A program made the position numbers and the translations under genes. A model generated the notes under the pieces. It did not search any database. It was given only the letters and a program-made list of their open reading frames with translations, and had not been told where the DNA came from. From UBA6019 sp035535055 (lineage in GTDB: Bacteria; Chloroflexota; Dormibacteria; Dormibacterales; Dormibacteraceae), in the NCBI GenBank assembly GCA_035535055.1, contig DATLQT010000076.1, positions 1 through 22,530 on the forward strand: a stretch of 22,530 bases of DNA. The letters run 5' to 3'. Each line of letters starts with the position of its first letter. The stretch's first letter is position 1. This document shows, one piece after another, positions 1 through 6,778 of the stretch.

Positions 1-139
1 CGAGGTCTCCATCCGCGTTCTCGGTCAGGGTCAGGCTGGACCCGGCGCGCAGCCCGTACCGTCTGCGGAAACTGGCGGGAATCACCAAGCGCCCCCCAGC
101 ACCTAAACGGGTTGTGACAGATGGGTGGGTATTTGACAT
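1..139 (-). CDS. AbrB/MazE-type (SpoVT-AbrB fold) antitoxin-like DNA-binding protein, 3' end outside window
   Basis: Only the first 46 codons are visible because the gene runs leftwards off the window. After MSNTHPSVTTRLG, the translation reads GGRLVIPASFRRRYGLRAG and then SLTLTENADGDL. This is the typical swapped-hairpin AbrB domain: a G-R-hydrophobic-V-I-P-x-x-R/F-R core followed by G-L-x-x-G-hydrophobic. Such short proteins usually bind DNA as dimers and autorepress, most often as the antitoxin of a VapC/MazF-like toxin encoded just downstream; here that position is outside the window. The ATG at 139 was chosen because TAATAT lies 9 nt upstream and no Shine-Dalgarno is present. The fold is well supported. 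The antitoxin role is inferred, since transition-state regulators and PHA regulators share the fold. Confidence 0.75.
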   Translation of the reverse strand, partial: MSNTHPSVTTRLGAGGRLVIPASFRRRYGLRAGSSLTLTENADGDL

Positions 140-148
140 CGTGGACCA

Positions 149-154
149 ATATTA
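149..154 (-). promoter_or_regulatory. Putative -10 box TAATAT of the AbrB-like gene
   Basis: TAATAT on the minus strand ends 9 nt before the ATG at 139. Transcription would begin at or just before the start codon, as at several other genes here. No clear -35 was found. Confidence 0.4.
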
Positions 155-1277
155 CCACGAAGTCAGAAGGGTGCCAGAGCGCAACCTGCGTGCCAAGTTC
201 GAAAAGTGTCCACGACACCCCGCCATTATTCATGGCACCGGCGAGAAGGCTCGCGGTCTCCGCTTCCCGGTCCTATCAGCCTGAGCCGATGGCCGCTCGG
301 CTGGTCCGGTGCGGCCCGCGATCTACAATCCTCTGGATGTGTCCGATGAAGACCGGCTTTGACTGGATTGGCACCACGTACGGCTCCCTCGCGCAAGTTC
401 TGAGCATCGGCTGGCTGTTCGGGAGCACGAGCTTCATGGGCTTCCTCGGACGCCGCTGGCTAAGAACTCCCGCGCCGCCGACAGCAGCCGAATAGGTCAC
501 GCCGCGGCGACAGCGGGGCCTGAGAGGACGCACCCCAAAGAGACCGCCGCGCCCGAACCTCACCCAACGAACGCGTTGGCCGAGATCAATCGGTCGTCGG
601 CATGCGTCCGGCCTTGGCGGGGGCCCCTCTCTTCCAGGTTCGGGCGGGGGCCGCAAAGTACGTCCAGTCCTGAGAGGACATCGGACCTGACGAGTTCCTC
701 GCCGATCGCCCTAGGCACCTCGCCCGACTGTACATGCGCTATCGCCGGAGCGCGGCGCTTTCGTCCTGAGAAGCTGGCCCAGCCATCTCTGGGCGACGCG
801 AACAGCTTTTGGCCCGCTTTGTCCACTCTGAACGACTTGGTTGTGAGGCTATGTGAACGAAAAGGGCCGCGATCGCGGCAATCTTGGCCCCGCGCCCTCA
901 GGAACGCGAGGGAATCAGAAACGATTCGTGCAGCTGTTGTAGCGGCTCGGTGTCGGTCAATGCCGGATGCGCGAAGCCGCGGGACGGCTCGTTTTTGGGT
1001 TTGAGGCGCGATCCGGTTACCGAACTGTCGGGCGACTCGGACTCAGTTTTTTGGGGCAGGCTCATCGAGCAGTTCCCAAGCATCGTTGTACGCCTATCGC
1101 TCGGCGCAAAGTCGCTTCCGGTCCGTCGCGGATCGAAGTGACTCTGCTGAGGCCTTCAACGGAAAACAAGTGACCCTAACGGATCGCCTCTCCGGACTCG
1201 GACCCGGTCTTGCGACCAACTCCAACTCCCTTGAACGTGTCCCTCAGGGCCACAGCTAACATTACGCCCCTGGTGTG

Positions 1278-1300
1278 GGTCGTGCCGACCAGTATTTTTT
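1278..1300 (+). terminator. Possible rho-independent terminator on the plus strand
   Basis: GGTCG-TGC-CGACC (1278-1290) forms a 5-bp stem with a 3-nt loop and is followed by AGTATTTTTT. On the plus strand this is a hairpin plus T-tract. It would stop a rightward transcript coming from the gene-poor region or block readthrough towards clpX. No plus-strand gene upstream could be recognised, and the stem is short. Confidence 0.3.
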
Positions 1301-1378
1301 CCGTAGCCTGGCTACTCAAGCTCGGTTGAGTTGGAATGCCGATCGCGGTCCGCGAACCCTGCGAAGAGCGGATTTGGA

Positions 1379-2680
1379 CTATGCGATGTGTCCAAAGACC
1401 GTTTCACCGGCGCTCAGCGGCTCGGGGTCATCGGATTCGTCGGCGAGAACGAACTCGGGTTCGCGGGACCCGGCGATCGAGTCCTCGGTGACGATGCAGC
1501 GCTTGATGTCGGGGCGCGAAGGCACCTCGAACATCGAGTTCAGTAGCACCTCCTCGATGATCGACTTCAGCGCCCGGGCCCCGGTCCCGAGCTTAAGGGC
1601 CCGGTGCGCGATTGCCTCCAGCGAGCGGCCGTCGAAGACCAGTTCGACGTTATCCAGCGCGAAGTACTTCTGGTATTGCTTGACGAGGGCGTTCTTCGGT
1701 TCGGTGAGGATCCGATTGATATCCTCCTCGTCGAGTGGCTGGAGGGTCGCGACGACCGGCAACCGGCCGACGAACTCGGGGATGAAGCCGAACTTGAGGA
1801 GGTCCTGCGGCTGCAGGTGCTTGAAGCTCTTAGCGACGGCCTTCTCATGGCCGATCTTGTCAGTCGTCACACTTGAACCGAACCCGATCCGCCGCTGACC
1901 GATGCGCTTCTCGATGATGCGCTCCAGGCCGTCGAAGGCGCCGCCGCAGATGAACAGGATGTTGGCGGTGTTGATCTGAAGGAACTCCGAGTTGGGATGC
2001 TTGCGTCCGCCCTGGGGTGGGACGTTGGCGACGGTGCCCTCCAGGATCCTTAGCAGCGCCTGCTGAACCCCTTCTCCCGAGACGTCTCGGGTGATCGAGA
2101 CGTTGTCCGACTTACGCGAGATCTTGTCGATCTCGTCGATGTAGATGATCCCCCGCTCGGCACGGGTGATGTCATGGTCGGCCGCCTGGATGAGTCGGAG
2201 GAGGATGTTCTCCACATCCTCGCCGACGTAGCCCGCCTCGGTGAGCGAGGTCGCGTCGGCGATCGCGAACGGCACGTTGAGGACCTTGGCCAGCGTCTGG
2301 GCCAAGTAGGTCTTGCCGCAACCGGTCGGCCCGACAAGCATCACATTCGACTTCTGGAGCTCGACGTCGCCGACCATCGTCGACGCCTGGATCCGCTTGT
2401 AGTGGTTGTAGACGGCCACCGAGAGGACCCGCTTGGCGTGGTCCTGGCCGATCACGTACTGGTCGAGGGTGGCGCACATCGTCTTCGGGTTGAGACTGAA
2501 GCCGGTCTTCGCCTGCTTCGAGGGGGCGGTCCGGCTGTCCTCCTCGACGACTTCCTGGCAGAGCGCGATGCACTGGTCGCAGATGCAGACACCTGGCCCC
2601 GCGACCAGCTTTCGAACCTGGTCCTGGCCCTTGCCGCAGAAGGAGCAGCGACTGTGGCCACGATCCTTACCTTCGTTCAT
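1379..2680 (-). CDS. clpX: ATP-dependent Clp protease ATP-binding subunit ClpX
   Basis: ClpX is the AAA+ unfoldase that feeds tagged proteins to the ClpP peptidase in the cytoplasm. From the ATG at 2680 the protein has 433 residues, close to the family's usual ~425. The N-terminal zinc-binding domain has CxxC pairs at C12/C15 and C34/C37. Walker A GPTGCGKT is at 117-124, the pore loop GYVGED at 150-155, Walker B with IDEID at about 178-185, the RKH pore motif at 226-228, the ClpP-docking IGF loop at about 265-267, and a sensor-2 GTGARALK near 370. An upstream in-frame TTG at 2740 would add 20 low-complexity residues and is less likely. No clpP or tig is visible, so clpX is separated from its usual partners here. 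An IS256 element sits 181 bp upstream, beyond the probable promoter. Confidence 0.97.
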   Translation of the reverse strand: MNEGKDRGHSRCSFCGKGQDQVRKLVAGPGVCICDQCIALCQEVVEEDSRTAPSKQAKTGFSLNPKTMCATLDQYVIGQDHAKRVLSVAVYNHYKRIQASTMVGDVELQKSNVMLVGPTGCGKTYLAQTLAKVLNVPFAIADATSLTEAGYVGEDVENILLRLIQAADHDITRAERGIIYIDEIDKISRKSDNVSITRDVSGEGVQQALLRILEGTVANVPPQGGRKHPNSEFLQINTANILFICGGAFDGLERIIEKRIGQRRIGFGSSVTTDKIGHEKAVAKSFKHLQPQDLLKFGFIPEFVGRLPVVATLQPLDEEDINRILTEPKNALVKQYQKYFALDNVELVFDGRSLEAIAHRALKLGTGARALKSIIEEVLLNSMFEVPSRPDIKRCIVTEDSIAGSREPEFVLADESDDPEPLSAGETVFGHIA

Positions 2681-2739
2681 GGTTCCGTCGGGTCCCGCAG
2701 CCGGTGCCGACGAATCATCACCGGGTCGGGGTCGCTGCA

Positions 2740-2745
2740 AGTGTA
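2740..2745 (-). promoter_or_regulatory. Putative -10 box TACACT of clpX
   Basis: TACACT on the minus strand lies 59 nt upstream of the clpX ATG at 2680, between clpX and the IS256 element. If used, the insertion left the clpX core promoter intact. It is a weak single-motif prediction without a clear -35. Confidence 0.3.
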
Positions 2746-2852
2746 GGCACCGGGGCCTGGGATGACCCGGACGCGGCCCTTGACCCCGTCATCGCCGAAT
2801 CGTTGGCCCCGAAGTTGCTCTCCGTTTTTGGGCTGGTGACCTCGGCATCGGT

Positions 2853-2860
2853 TTCCCTTG
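2853..2860. repeat. Target site duplication (left copy), TTCCCTTG
   Basis: The 8-mer TTCCCTTG directly abuts the left end of the IS256-family element. It recurs at 4259-4266 on the other side, which defines the element's exact boundaries. Confidence 0.85.
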
Positions 2861-2888
2861 GGCCACGTCCTGTCAAGTGGTGTAAGAG
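2861..2888 (+). repeat. Left terminal inverted repeat of the IS256 element
   Basis: It pairs with the reverse complement of 4231-4258 at 20 of 28 positions, with the best-conserved part GTGGTGTA at the inner side. It lies between the transposase stop and the target duplication. Confidence 0.8.
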
Positions 2889-2912
2889 CGACGACCACGT
2901 CATCCACAACAA

Positions 2913-4142
2913 TCAGCTGGCCGCGGCCAGCGTCGGCATCACCTCCTTGTCCTCGAGGACGACGGACTGGGCGGCCTTGAGCGACTCGGCGCTCAGGTAG
3001 CGACGGGCCACAGCCCACTCGTCGTGCTGCTCGGCAAGTACGGCTCCAACCAGGCGAATCACGGCCGCCCGGTTGGGAAAGATGCCGACCACGTCGGTCC
3101 GCCGGCGAACCTCTTTGTTGAGCCTCTCCTGCGGATTGTTAGACCAGATCTGGCGCCAGTGTTCTTTGGGGAAGGTCACAAAGGAGAGCACCTCGGGCCC
3201 GGCGTCGGTGAGCATGTTCGCGGCGTCCCCAAAGCGCTCTTGCAGCTGCTCGACCACCCGCGCATGCTGGGCCCAGACCTCCTGCTCGTCGGGCTGGGCG
3301 AAGATCGAGCGCACGAAGGTGGCCACCATGGTCTGGGCCGACTTGGGCACCCGGGTCAAGAGGTTGCGGACGAAGTGAACGCGACAGCGCTGCCAGGCTG
3401 CGCCCGGCAGCACCGCCGCGATTGCCTGCTTCAGCCCTTCGTGGCTGTCGGAGATGACCAGCCTCACCCCGGAGAGGCCACGCGCGACCAAGCCCCGCAG
3501 GAAGGCCGTCCAGGCCGCGCCGTCCTCGGCCGTGAAGACATCCACGCCTAGGATCTCCCGGTTGCCGTTGGCGTTGACCCCGGTCGCAATCGCGGTGGCC
3601 ACGTTCACGATCCGGCCGTTCTCACGGCAGCGGTGGTAGAGGGCGTCGATCCACACGTAGGTATAGGGGCTGGCGTCAAGGGGCCGGTTTCGGAAGGCGG
3701 TGACCTCGACGTCGAGACTCTTCGCCATCTCCGAGACCTGCGACTTGGAGATCCCTTCGATGCCCAGGGCCTGGACCAGGCCGTCCACCCGCCGGGTCGA
3801 GACGCCGGCCAGGTAGGCCTCGGAGATCACGGCCACCATCGCCCGCTCTACCCGCCGCCTCGGCTGCAGCAGCCAGTCCGGGAAGTAGCTGCCCTGGCGG
3901 AGCTTCGGTATGCCCAGGGCGATGCTGCCCAGGCGGGTGTCCCAGTCTCGCTGCCGGTAGCCGTTGCGGGCATTCTCCCGATCAGGGGTGCGCTCCCCGT
4001 ACTCGGCGTTGCAGAGCACGTTGACCTCGGCCGACATCAGGCCTTCGACCATCGTCTGAAGCAGGCTCCGGAGCATGTCCGGATGGGCCTCGCCGAGCTG
4101 CTGGCGAAGCCATGACTGCACGTCCATACTTGAGTTGACCAC
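2913..4142 (-). CDS. IS256-family (Mutator-type) transposase
   Basis: This 409-residue DDE transposase has the usual length for IS256. The catalytic triad is visible as D166 (YVWIDALYHR), D232 (LVISDSHEG) and E339 (NNPQERLNKEVRRR). The conserved C-x2-H motif (QRCRVHF) sits at about 253-256, after the second aspartate. The N-terminal half holds the helical DNA-binding region with a typical NARNGYRQRDW stretch. The start is the GTG at 4142, supported by GGAGG exactly 7 nt upstream; an internal ATG five codons later lacks this support. The gene is intact, so the element could be autonomous. It has its own Shine-Dalgarno, unlike many resident genes in this window, which fits a mobile origin. Confidence 0.97.
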   Translation of the reverse strand: MVNSSMDVQSWLRQQLGEAHPDMLRSLLQTMVEGLMSAEVNVLCNAEYGERTPDRENARNGYRQRDWDTRLGSIALGIPKLRQGSYFPDWLLQPRRRVERAMVAVISEAYLAGVSTRRVDGLVQALGIEGISKSQVSEMAKSLDVEVTAFRNRPLDASPYTYVWIDALYHRCRENGRIVNVATAIATGVNANGNREILGVDVFTAEDGAAWTAFLRGLVARGLSGVRLVISDSHEGLKQAIAAVLPGAAWQRCRVHFVRNLLTRVPKSAQTMVATFVRSIFAQPDEQEVWAQHARVVEQLQERFGDAANMLTDAGPEVLSFVTFPKEHWRQIWSNNPQERLNKEVRRRTDVVGIFPNRAAVIRLVGAVLAEQHDEWAVARRYLSAESLKAAQSVVLEDKEVMPTLAAAS

Positions 4143-4149
4143 TGCGATT

Positions 4150-4154
4150 CCTCC
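4150..4154 (-). promoter_or_regulatory. Shine-Dalgarno GGAGG of the IS256 transposase
   Basis: GGAGG lies 7 nt before the GTG at 4142 and decides that start over the ATG five codons downstream. Confidence 0.8.
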
Positions 4155-4230
4155 AATCAGGTTGGTAGAGCTTCCTGAAGGATGACGCGGTGGTCATCGC
4201 CTTTCTAGAGGGTTACGCCTCGGGCGCCCC

Positions 4231-4258
4231 CTCGTACACCACATGCCTGGACGCTAAC
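4231..4258 (-). repeat. Right terminal inverted repeat of the IS256 element
   Basis: Inverted partner of 2861-2888 (20 of 28 identical). It ends exactly where the right copy of the 8-bp duplication begins. Confidence 0.8.
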
Positions 4259-4266
4259 TTCCCTTG
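4259..4266. repeat. Target site duplication (right copy), TTCCCTTG
   Basis: Identical to 2853-2860. The flanking bases differ on both sides, so the duplication is exactly 8 bp. Confidence 0.85.
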
Positions 4267-4634
4267 CAGCCTCAACACAAGCCGGCTACTGCCACTTGGA
4301 CGTTGCGTGCCCAGAGCGTCTGCACCTGCTTACCAAGATCCCTGGCTCCCGCAGTGCGTGAAGAAAGCCGTCTGAAGGCGACGAAGCGACTGGTGGTAAG
4401 CCTTGGATTTGGAGGGTCGGCGGTGGTCCGGCTAGGCGTGAGGTCCAGTCGGCTGGCCCTCGCGCACCGGCCGCACCAGCACGGCGAGAGCCCACGGCGA
4501 CCTCTACCGCTGGGATCGCGGGACGGTGAAACCTCCACTCTCATGTAAGAGCGACCCGGAGCGAACAACCGAGGAGCGAAATCCCTCCCTCTCCGCCATT
4601 GCCTTCAAGCGGGCCCGACCGCCTGCGTGCCGAG
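4267..4634. other. Non-coding gap between the IS256 element and vapC
   Basis: This gap of about 370 bp holds no gene I can support. Before the insertion it was continuous with the clpX upstream region at 2681-2852. Rejoining the two halves across the duplicated 8-mer does not restore an open gene. TGTAAGAGCGAC at 4544-4555 repeats 12 bases of the IS left-end region (2881-2892) in the same orientation. Confidence 0.5.
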
Positions 4635-5024
4635 CTACAGCCGGACGATTTTCATTGCAGCGAAGTTGGTGAAGTCGCTGTCCTGGGTCCAGACCTCGCC
4701 GCCATGCGTCAGGGCCGTCGCCGCGATCCACGTGTCGTGGACACGAGGTTTACGCCCCGCCTGCAACTCGGCTGCAGCCAGGCGTGCGTAGGCCGAGGCG
4801 ACGCGTTCGTCCGCGGGCAAGCCGGCCGTCTGTTCCCGGACTCGCGTGAGCGTTGCCAGGCGCGTCGCCCTCGACTCACCGTCCTTCGCCATCAACACTC
4901 CAAGTTCGAGCTCGGCCAGGGTGATCACGGAAACGCCGACCTGGGCAGGCAACGGACGCGCGAGTGGCCGGCTCTGCTCGATGGCCACGAATATCGACGT
5001 GTCCAGGATCGCCGGTGCGCTCAC
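4635..5024 (-). CDS. VapC-family PIN-domain ribonuclease toxin
   Basis: This 129-residue protein is a single PIN domain, the usual VapC length. The metal-binding acidic residues are all present: D8 (ILDTSIFVA), E38/E40 (LAELELGV), D97 (HDTWIAATAL) and D115 (TQDSDF). VapC toxins are Mg2+-dependent endoribonucleases that cut tRNA or rRNA when freed from their VapB antitoxin. The GTG start at 5024 overlaps the stop of the preceding gene (GTGA), with GAGG 4 nt upstream, so translation is probably coupled. No separate VapB gene precedes it. The neighbour is a RelE-like toxin whose C-terminal tail occupies that position. Activity looks intact from the residues. Confidence 0.9.
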   Translation of the reverse strand: MSAPAILDTSIFVAIEQSRPLARPLPAQVGVSVITLAELELGVLMAKDGESRATRLATLTRVREQTAGLPADERVASAYARLAAAELQAGRKPRVHDTWIAATALTHGGEVWTQDSDFTNFAAMKIVRL

Positions 5025-5410
5025 CTTTCCTCGACCGTTTGCTGGCGTACATCGGCGAGGTCCCGCAGGAGGCCGGCGTCCGCGGAGGCCTCGCGTACGA
5101 CACGCTCCATGGCAGGTCCAGTGCTCCAGACCGGCCGTGCGAGCGGGACCAGCTCCGCGACCGGTCCTCGGTCGAGTTCACGTCGATCGACGATTCGGTC
5201 GACAAGCCAGTCCCCCTCGATCGGTCGGAACAGAGCGCGATAATCGCCGATCCGCAGGCGCAGCCAACCCGGAGTACCTCGGAGCGCTTTCACATCGACT
5301 TTGGCTGCGCCCTGATCCAGGCGTCGCAGTGCGTCGACAACCGCGGTGCGTTGACGTGCGTCCAACTTCCTCAGGTCGCGCTCTGCCCGGCTGGTCAGCC
5401 GGACGGTCAC
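5021..5410 (-). CDS. RelE/ParE-family toxin with an extra C-terminal tail
   Basis: Residues 1-81 are a typical RelE/ParE toxin: an N-terminal SRAERDLRKLD helix, a central LRGTPGWLRLRIGDYRALF strand region, and a C-terminal DRIVDRRELDR. RelE family members cleave mRNA on the ribosome and ParE members poison gyrase; the sequence does not decide between them. The protein continues for about 48 more residues (82-129), ending DLADVRQQTVEER. The family usually stops near 85-95, so this tail is not part of the toxin fold. The GTG start overlaps the upstream antitoxin stop by 4 nt, and its own stop overlaps the vapC start by 4 nt. The tail could be a fused remnant of a VapB antitoxin; that is inference. 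Confidence 0.85.
   Translation of the reverse strand: MTVRLTSRAERDLRKLDARQRTAVVDALRRLDQGAAKVDVKALRGTPGWLRLRIGDYRALFRPIEGDWLVDRIVDRRELDRGPVAELVPLARPVWSTGPAMERVVREASADAGLLRDLADVRQQTVEER
5029..5032 (-). promoter_or_regulatory. Short-spaced Shine-Dalgarno GAGG before vapC
   Basis: GAGG is followed by AAAG and the GTG start at 5024. The spacing is short and the site lies inside the end of the relE-like gene, consistent with translational coupling. Confidence 0.5.
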
Positions 5411-5673
5411 TTGGAGTCGAGCTCCTCCAAGACTTCGTCCAACGGGCGACCGGTCTCGCCTCTCGCGACCTCTTCATCTGCGGTGCTCATTCCCGCCACA
5501 TATTCGGGCGCAGTCGCCAGAACAAAGTCGAGCAACTCCTCCTCATCGACTGGCATCAGCACTGCGATGGGTCGACCTCGCCGAGTCACGAACGCTGGTC
5601 GGCGGTCCTCTTCAACAGCTCGGAGGACACCCGCTGGGTTTCGCTGGAGATCACGCACCGTAACTACCGACAT
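5407..5673 (-). CDS. Phd/YefM-family antitoxin
   Basis: This 88-residue protein has the classic Phd/YefM N-terminal domain: SVVTVRDLQRNPAGVLRAVEE, then FVTRRGRPIAVLMPVDE. Its acidic C-terminal tail, ending DEVLEELDSK, would wrap and neutralise the toxin. Phd proteins dimerise, bind operators in their own promoter and repress the operon, with toxin as co-repressor. The start at 5673 is preferred over an ATG at 5691 because TACCAT sits 6 nt upstream and the family's N-terminus begins there. It is the first gene of a three-gene operon: its stop overlaps the relE-like start (GTGA), which in turn overlaps vapC. Its cognate toxin is most likely the RelE-like protein. Confidence 0.9.
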   Translation of the reverse strand: MSVVTVRDLQRNPAGVLRAVEEDRRPAFVTRRGRPIAVLMPVDEEELLDFVLATAPEYVAGMSTADEEVARGETGRPLDEVLEELDSK

Positions 5674-5679
5674 ACGGCA

Positions 5680-5685
5680 ATGGTA
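5680..5685 (-). promoter_or_regulatory. Putative -10 box TACCAT of the toxin-antitoxin operon
   Basis: TACCAT ends 6 nt before the ATG at 5673, implying a leaderless antitoxin mRNA. CGACAT hexamers on the plus strand at 5668-5673 and 5686-5691 flank it and could be part of an autoregulatory operator. Confidence 0.45.
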
Positions 5686-5807
5686 CGACATTGAGGCGCG
5701 TCAGCCGGCGAGAGTTCGAAAGACGTCTACGATGCCTCGCCAATCCCGCTCCGCGCGATTTGCGGGCCGGGAGGGTGTCCGTTCTGATCTGCGGGGCCTT
5801 TGTCCCC

Positions 5808-5867
5808 GTCGCCTCCGGCGACTCCCGTTCGGCCCGCCTGGCGGGCCGGGCCGCGCCGTGCGCGGCC
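5808..5867. repeat. Three consecutive GC-rich stem-loops
   Basis: Within 60 bp lie GTCGCC-TCC-GGCGAC (5808-5822), the perfect 19-nt palindrome CGGCCCGCCTGGCGGGCCG (5830-5848), and GGCCGCGC-CGT-GCGCGGCC (5849-5867). None is followed by a T-tract. They lie between the 3' end of the hydrolase pseudogene and the toxin-antitoxin operon. They could be a REP-like element, a transcription barrier or an RNA-stabilising structure. Confidence 0.6.
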
Positions 5868-5936
5868 TGAGCGGATGGACATGTTTGCCCGCGCTACCGG
5901 CCTCGCTGCGAGCTATAGCGTTCGGCGCCCCGCGCC

Positions 5937-6721
5937 TCAGCCGGTGTTCTGCGCCAGGAACTCCGTCACGTGAGGCAGAGCGAGGTCGCTTCTCAAAAAG
6001 GCGTTGAGATGCCCGAGCCCAGCCAGCCGGACCCAGCACGCGTTCGGCATCCAGGCGACGGCCACCTCGGTTTCGTCCTCCGGATCCTCGAGCTCGCCGG
6101 CCAGGACGAGGGTTGGCGCCGTCACCCGCGAAAGCGCCTCCGAGTCGCTCCAGGCCGGTCTCTGCTGGCCTAGAGGTAGCCGATGAATTGCTCCACGTCG
6201 GTCGCCCGGATTCGCTCCTTCGTCCATTCTGGAACCGGCTCCCGCTCGCTTACGCCAAACTGGTCGATCATCTTGTTCCAACCGTGCTCGCGGAACTCCG
6301 GAACGAGGCGCGCGACAATCTTGCCCAACGCCTCGGGCGAGGTCTCGCCGAGTGCACCGCTTCCCACCAGCGCTCGGATCCGCGCAGGGTGCTCGTCCGC
6401 CAATTTCAGGCCGATCTCGAACCCGGCGGAATAGCCCCAGAAGGCGCACTTGTCGATCCCCAGCTAGTCCAGCAGGGCGAGCGCGTCGGCCTCATAGCGA
6501 TCGATCTGGTGAGCCTCCGCGCCACGAGGGCGATCGCTCTCGCGGTGCCCGCGGTGGTCGAACAGGATGCACCGGTACGAGTTCGAAAGCGGCTCCAGGT
6601 ATCCCGCTGCGCGCCAGAGGTCGGAATCGCCGCCGGCGCCGAGATGGAGAAGGAGCGGCGGACCCTCGCCTTGCAGCGCTCATTTGAGGCGGATCCCGTC
6701 AGGGGAAGTGAGGAAGGGCAT
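5937..6721 (-). pseudogene. Alpha/beta-hydrolase pseudogene (two in-frame stops and a frameshift)
   Basis: Reading from ATG at 6721, the product begins MPFLTSPDGIRLK and hits TGA. It then resumes as an alpha/beta hydrolase: oxyanion region LLLHLGAGGDSDLW, FDHRGHRESDRP, a TAG stop after ALLD, the nucleophile elbow GYSAG, and a lid region. At about 6170 the frame ends after VEQFIGYL and continues in another frame with SDSEALSRVTAPTLVLAGE, an acidic loop, and the catalytic-histidine segment LAGLGHLNAF. All parts of a complete ~260-residue enzyme are present in order, so this is a recently inactivated gene, not a fragment. The original substrate cannot be read from the sequence. Its start diverges from the truncated haemoglobin gene. 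Confidence 0.85.
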
Positions 6722-6772
6722 GCCGGGAATTGTCGCCCGTGGTGGAGCGCCGGTTCCAGGCGATTCCTTCGC

Positions 6773-6778
6773 TAACCT
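6773..6778 (+). promoter_or_regulatory. Putative -10 box TAACCT of the truncated haemoglobin gene
   Basis: TAACCT ends 7 nt before the GTG at 6786 and no Shine-Dalgarno is present. This supports a leaderless mRNA and that start codon. Confidence 0.45.

Larger units (their letters stand above)
140..1377. other. Gene-poor stretch, no convincing coding sequence
   Basis: About 1.24 kb lies between the AbrB-like gene and the end of clpX. Open frames exist on both strands, but their translations are low-complexity R/P/S/A-rich strings without recognisable motifs, as expected from random GC-rich DNA. I found no tRNA, tmRNA or RNase P signatures. Structures seen are an 11-nt direct repeat CCTGAGAGGAC at 520-530 and 669-679, a plus-strand terminator-like hairpin at 1278-1300, and 13-nt palindromes at 1303-1315 and 1343-1355. 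The stretch may be decayed accessory DNA or carry an unrecognised RNA. Confidence 0.5.
2861..4258 (-). mobile_element. Complete IS256-family insertion sequence (1398 bp)
   Basis: One transposase gene lies between imperfect terminal inverted repeats: 2861-2888 against 4231-4258 match at 20 of 28 positions, sharing CGTCC and GTGGTGTA blocks. The element is bounded by a perfect 8-bp direct repeat TTCCCTTG, and the IS256 family is known to make 8-9 bp duplications. A subterminal inverted motif, GGATGACG-N-GGT, also occurs near both ends (about 2897-2908 on the minus strand and 4179-4190 on the plus strand). The intact duplication and intact transposase suggest a fairly recent, possibly active insertion into the upstream region of clpX. 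Confidence 0.9.

Noticed and set aside
560..826. Minus-strand open frame of 88 codons in the gene-poor region
   Set aside because: The translation has no family motif, no promoter or ribosome-binding site and no conserved neighbour; composition is like random GC-rich DNA.
1303..1315. Palindrome GTAGCCTGGCTAC with an adjacent T6 run, as a terminator for clpX
   Set aside because: On the clpX (minus) strand the hairpin is followed by A residues, not T, and on the plus strand the T-tract precedes the hairpin. It is not a terminator in either direction.
4500..4600. Short strings (ACGGTGAAACC, GTAAGAGC, CCCGGAGCGAA) that recall RNase P RNA
   Set aside because: The universally conserved RNase P blocks (GAGGAAAGTCC and the matching 3' core) are absent and the strings are in the wrong order and spacing.
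5937..6721. Stop-codon reassignment as the cause of the TGA and TAG in the hydrolase
   Set aside because: Intact neighbouring genes end normally at TGA or TAG, and the third lesion is a frameshift, which recoding of stops cannot explain.
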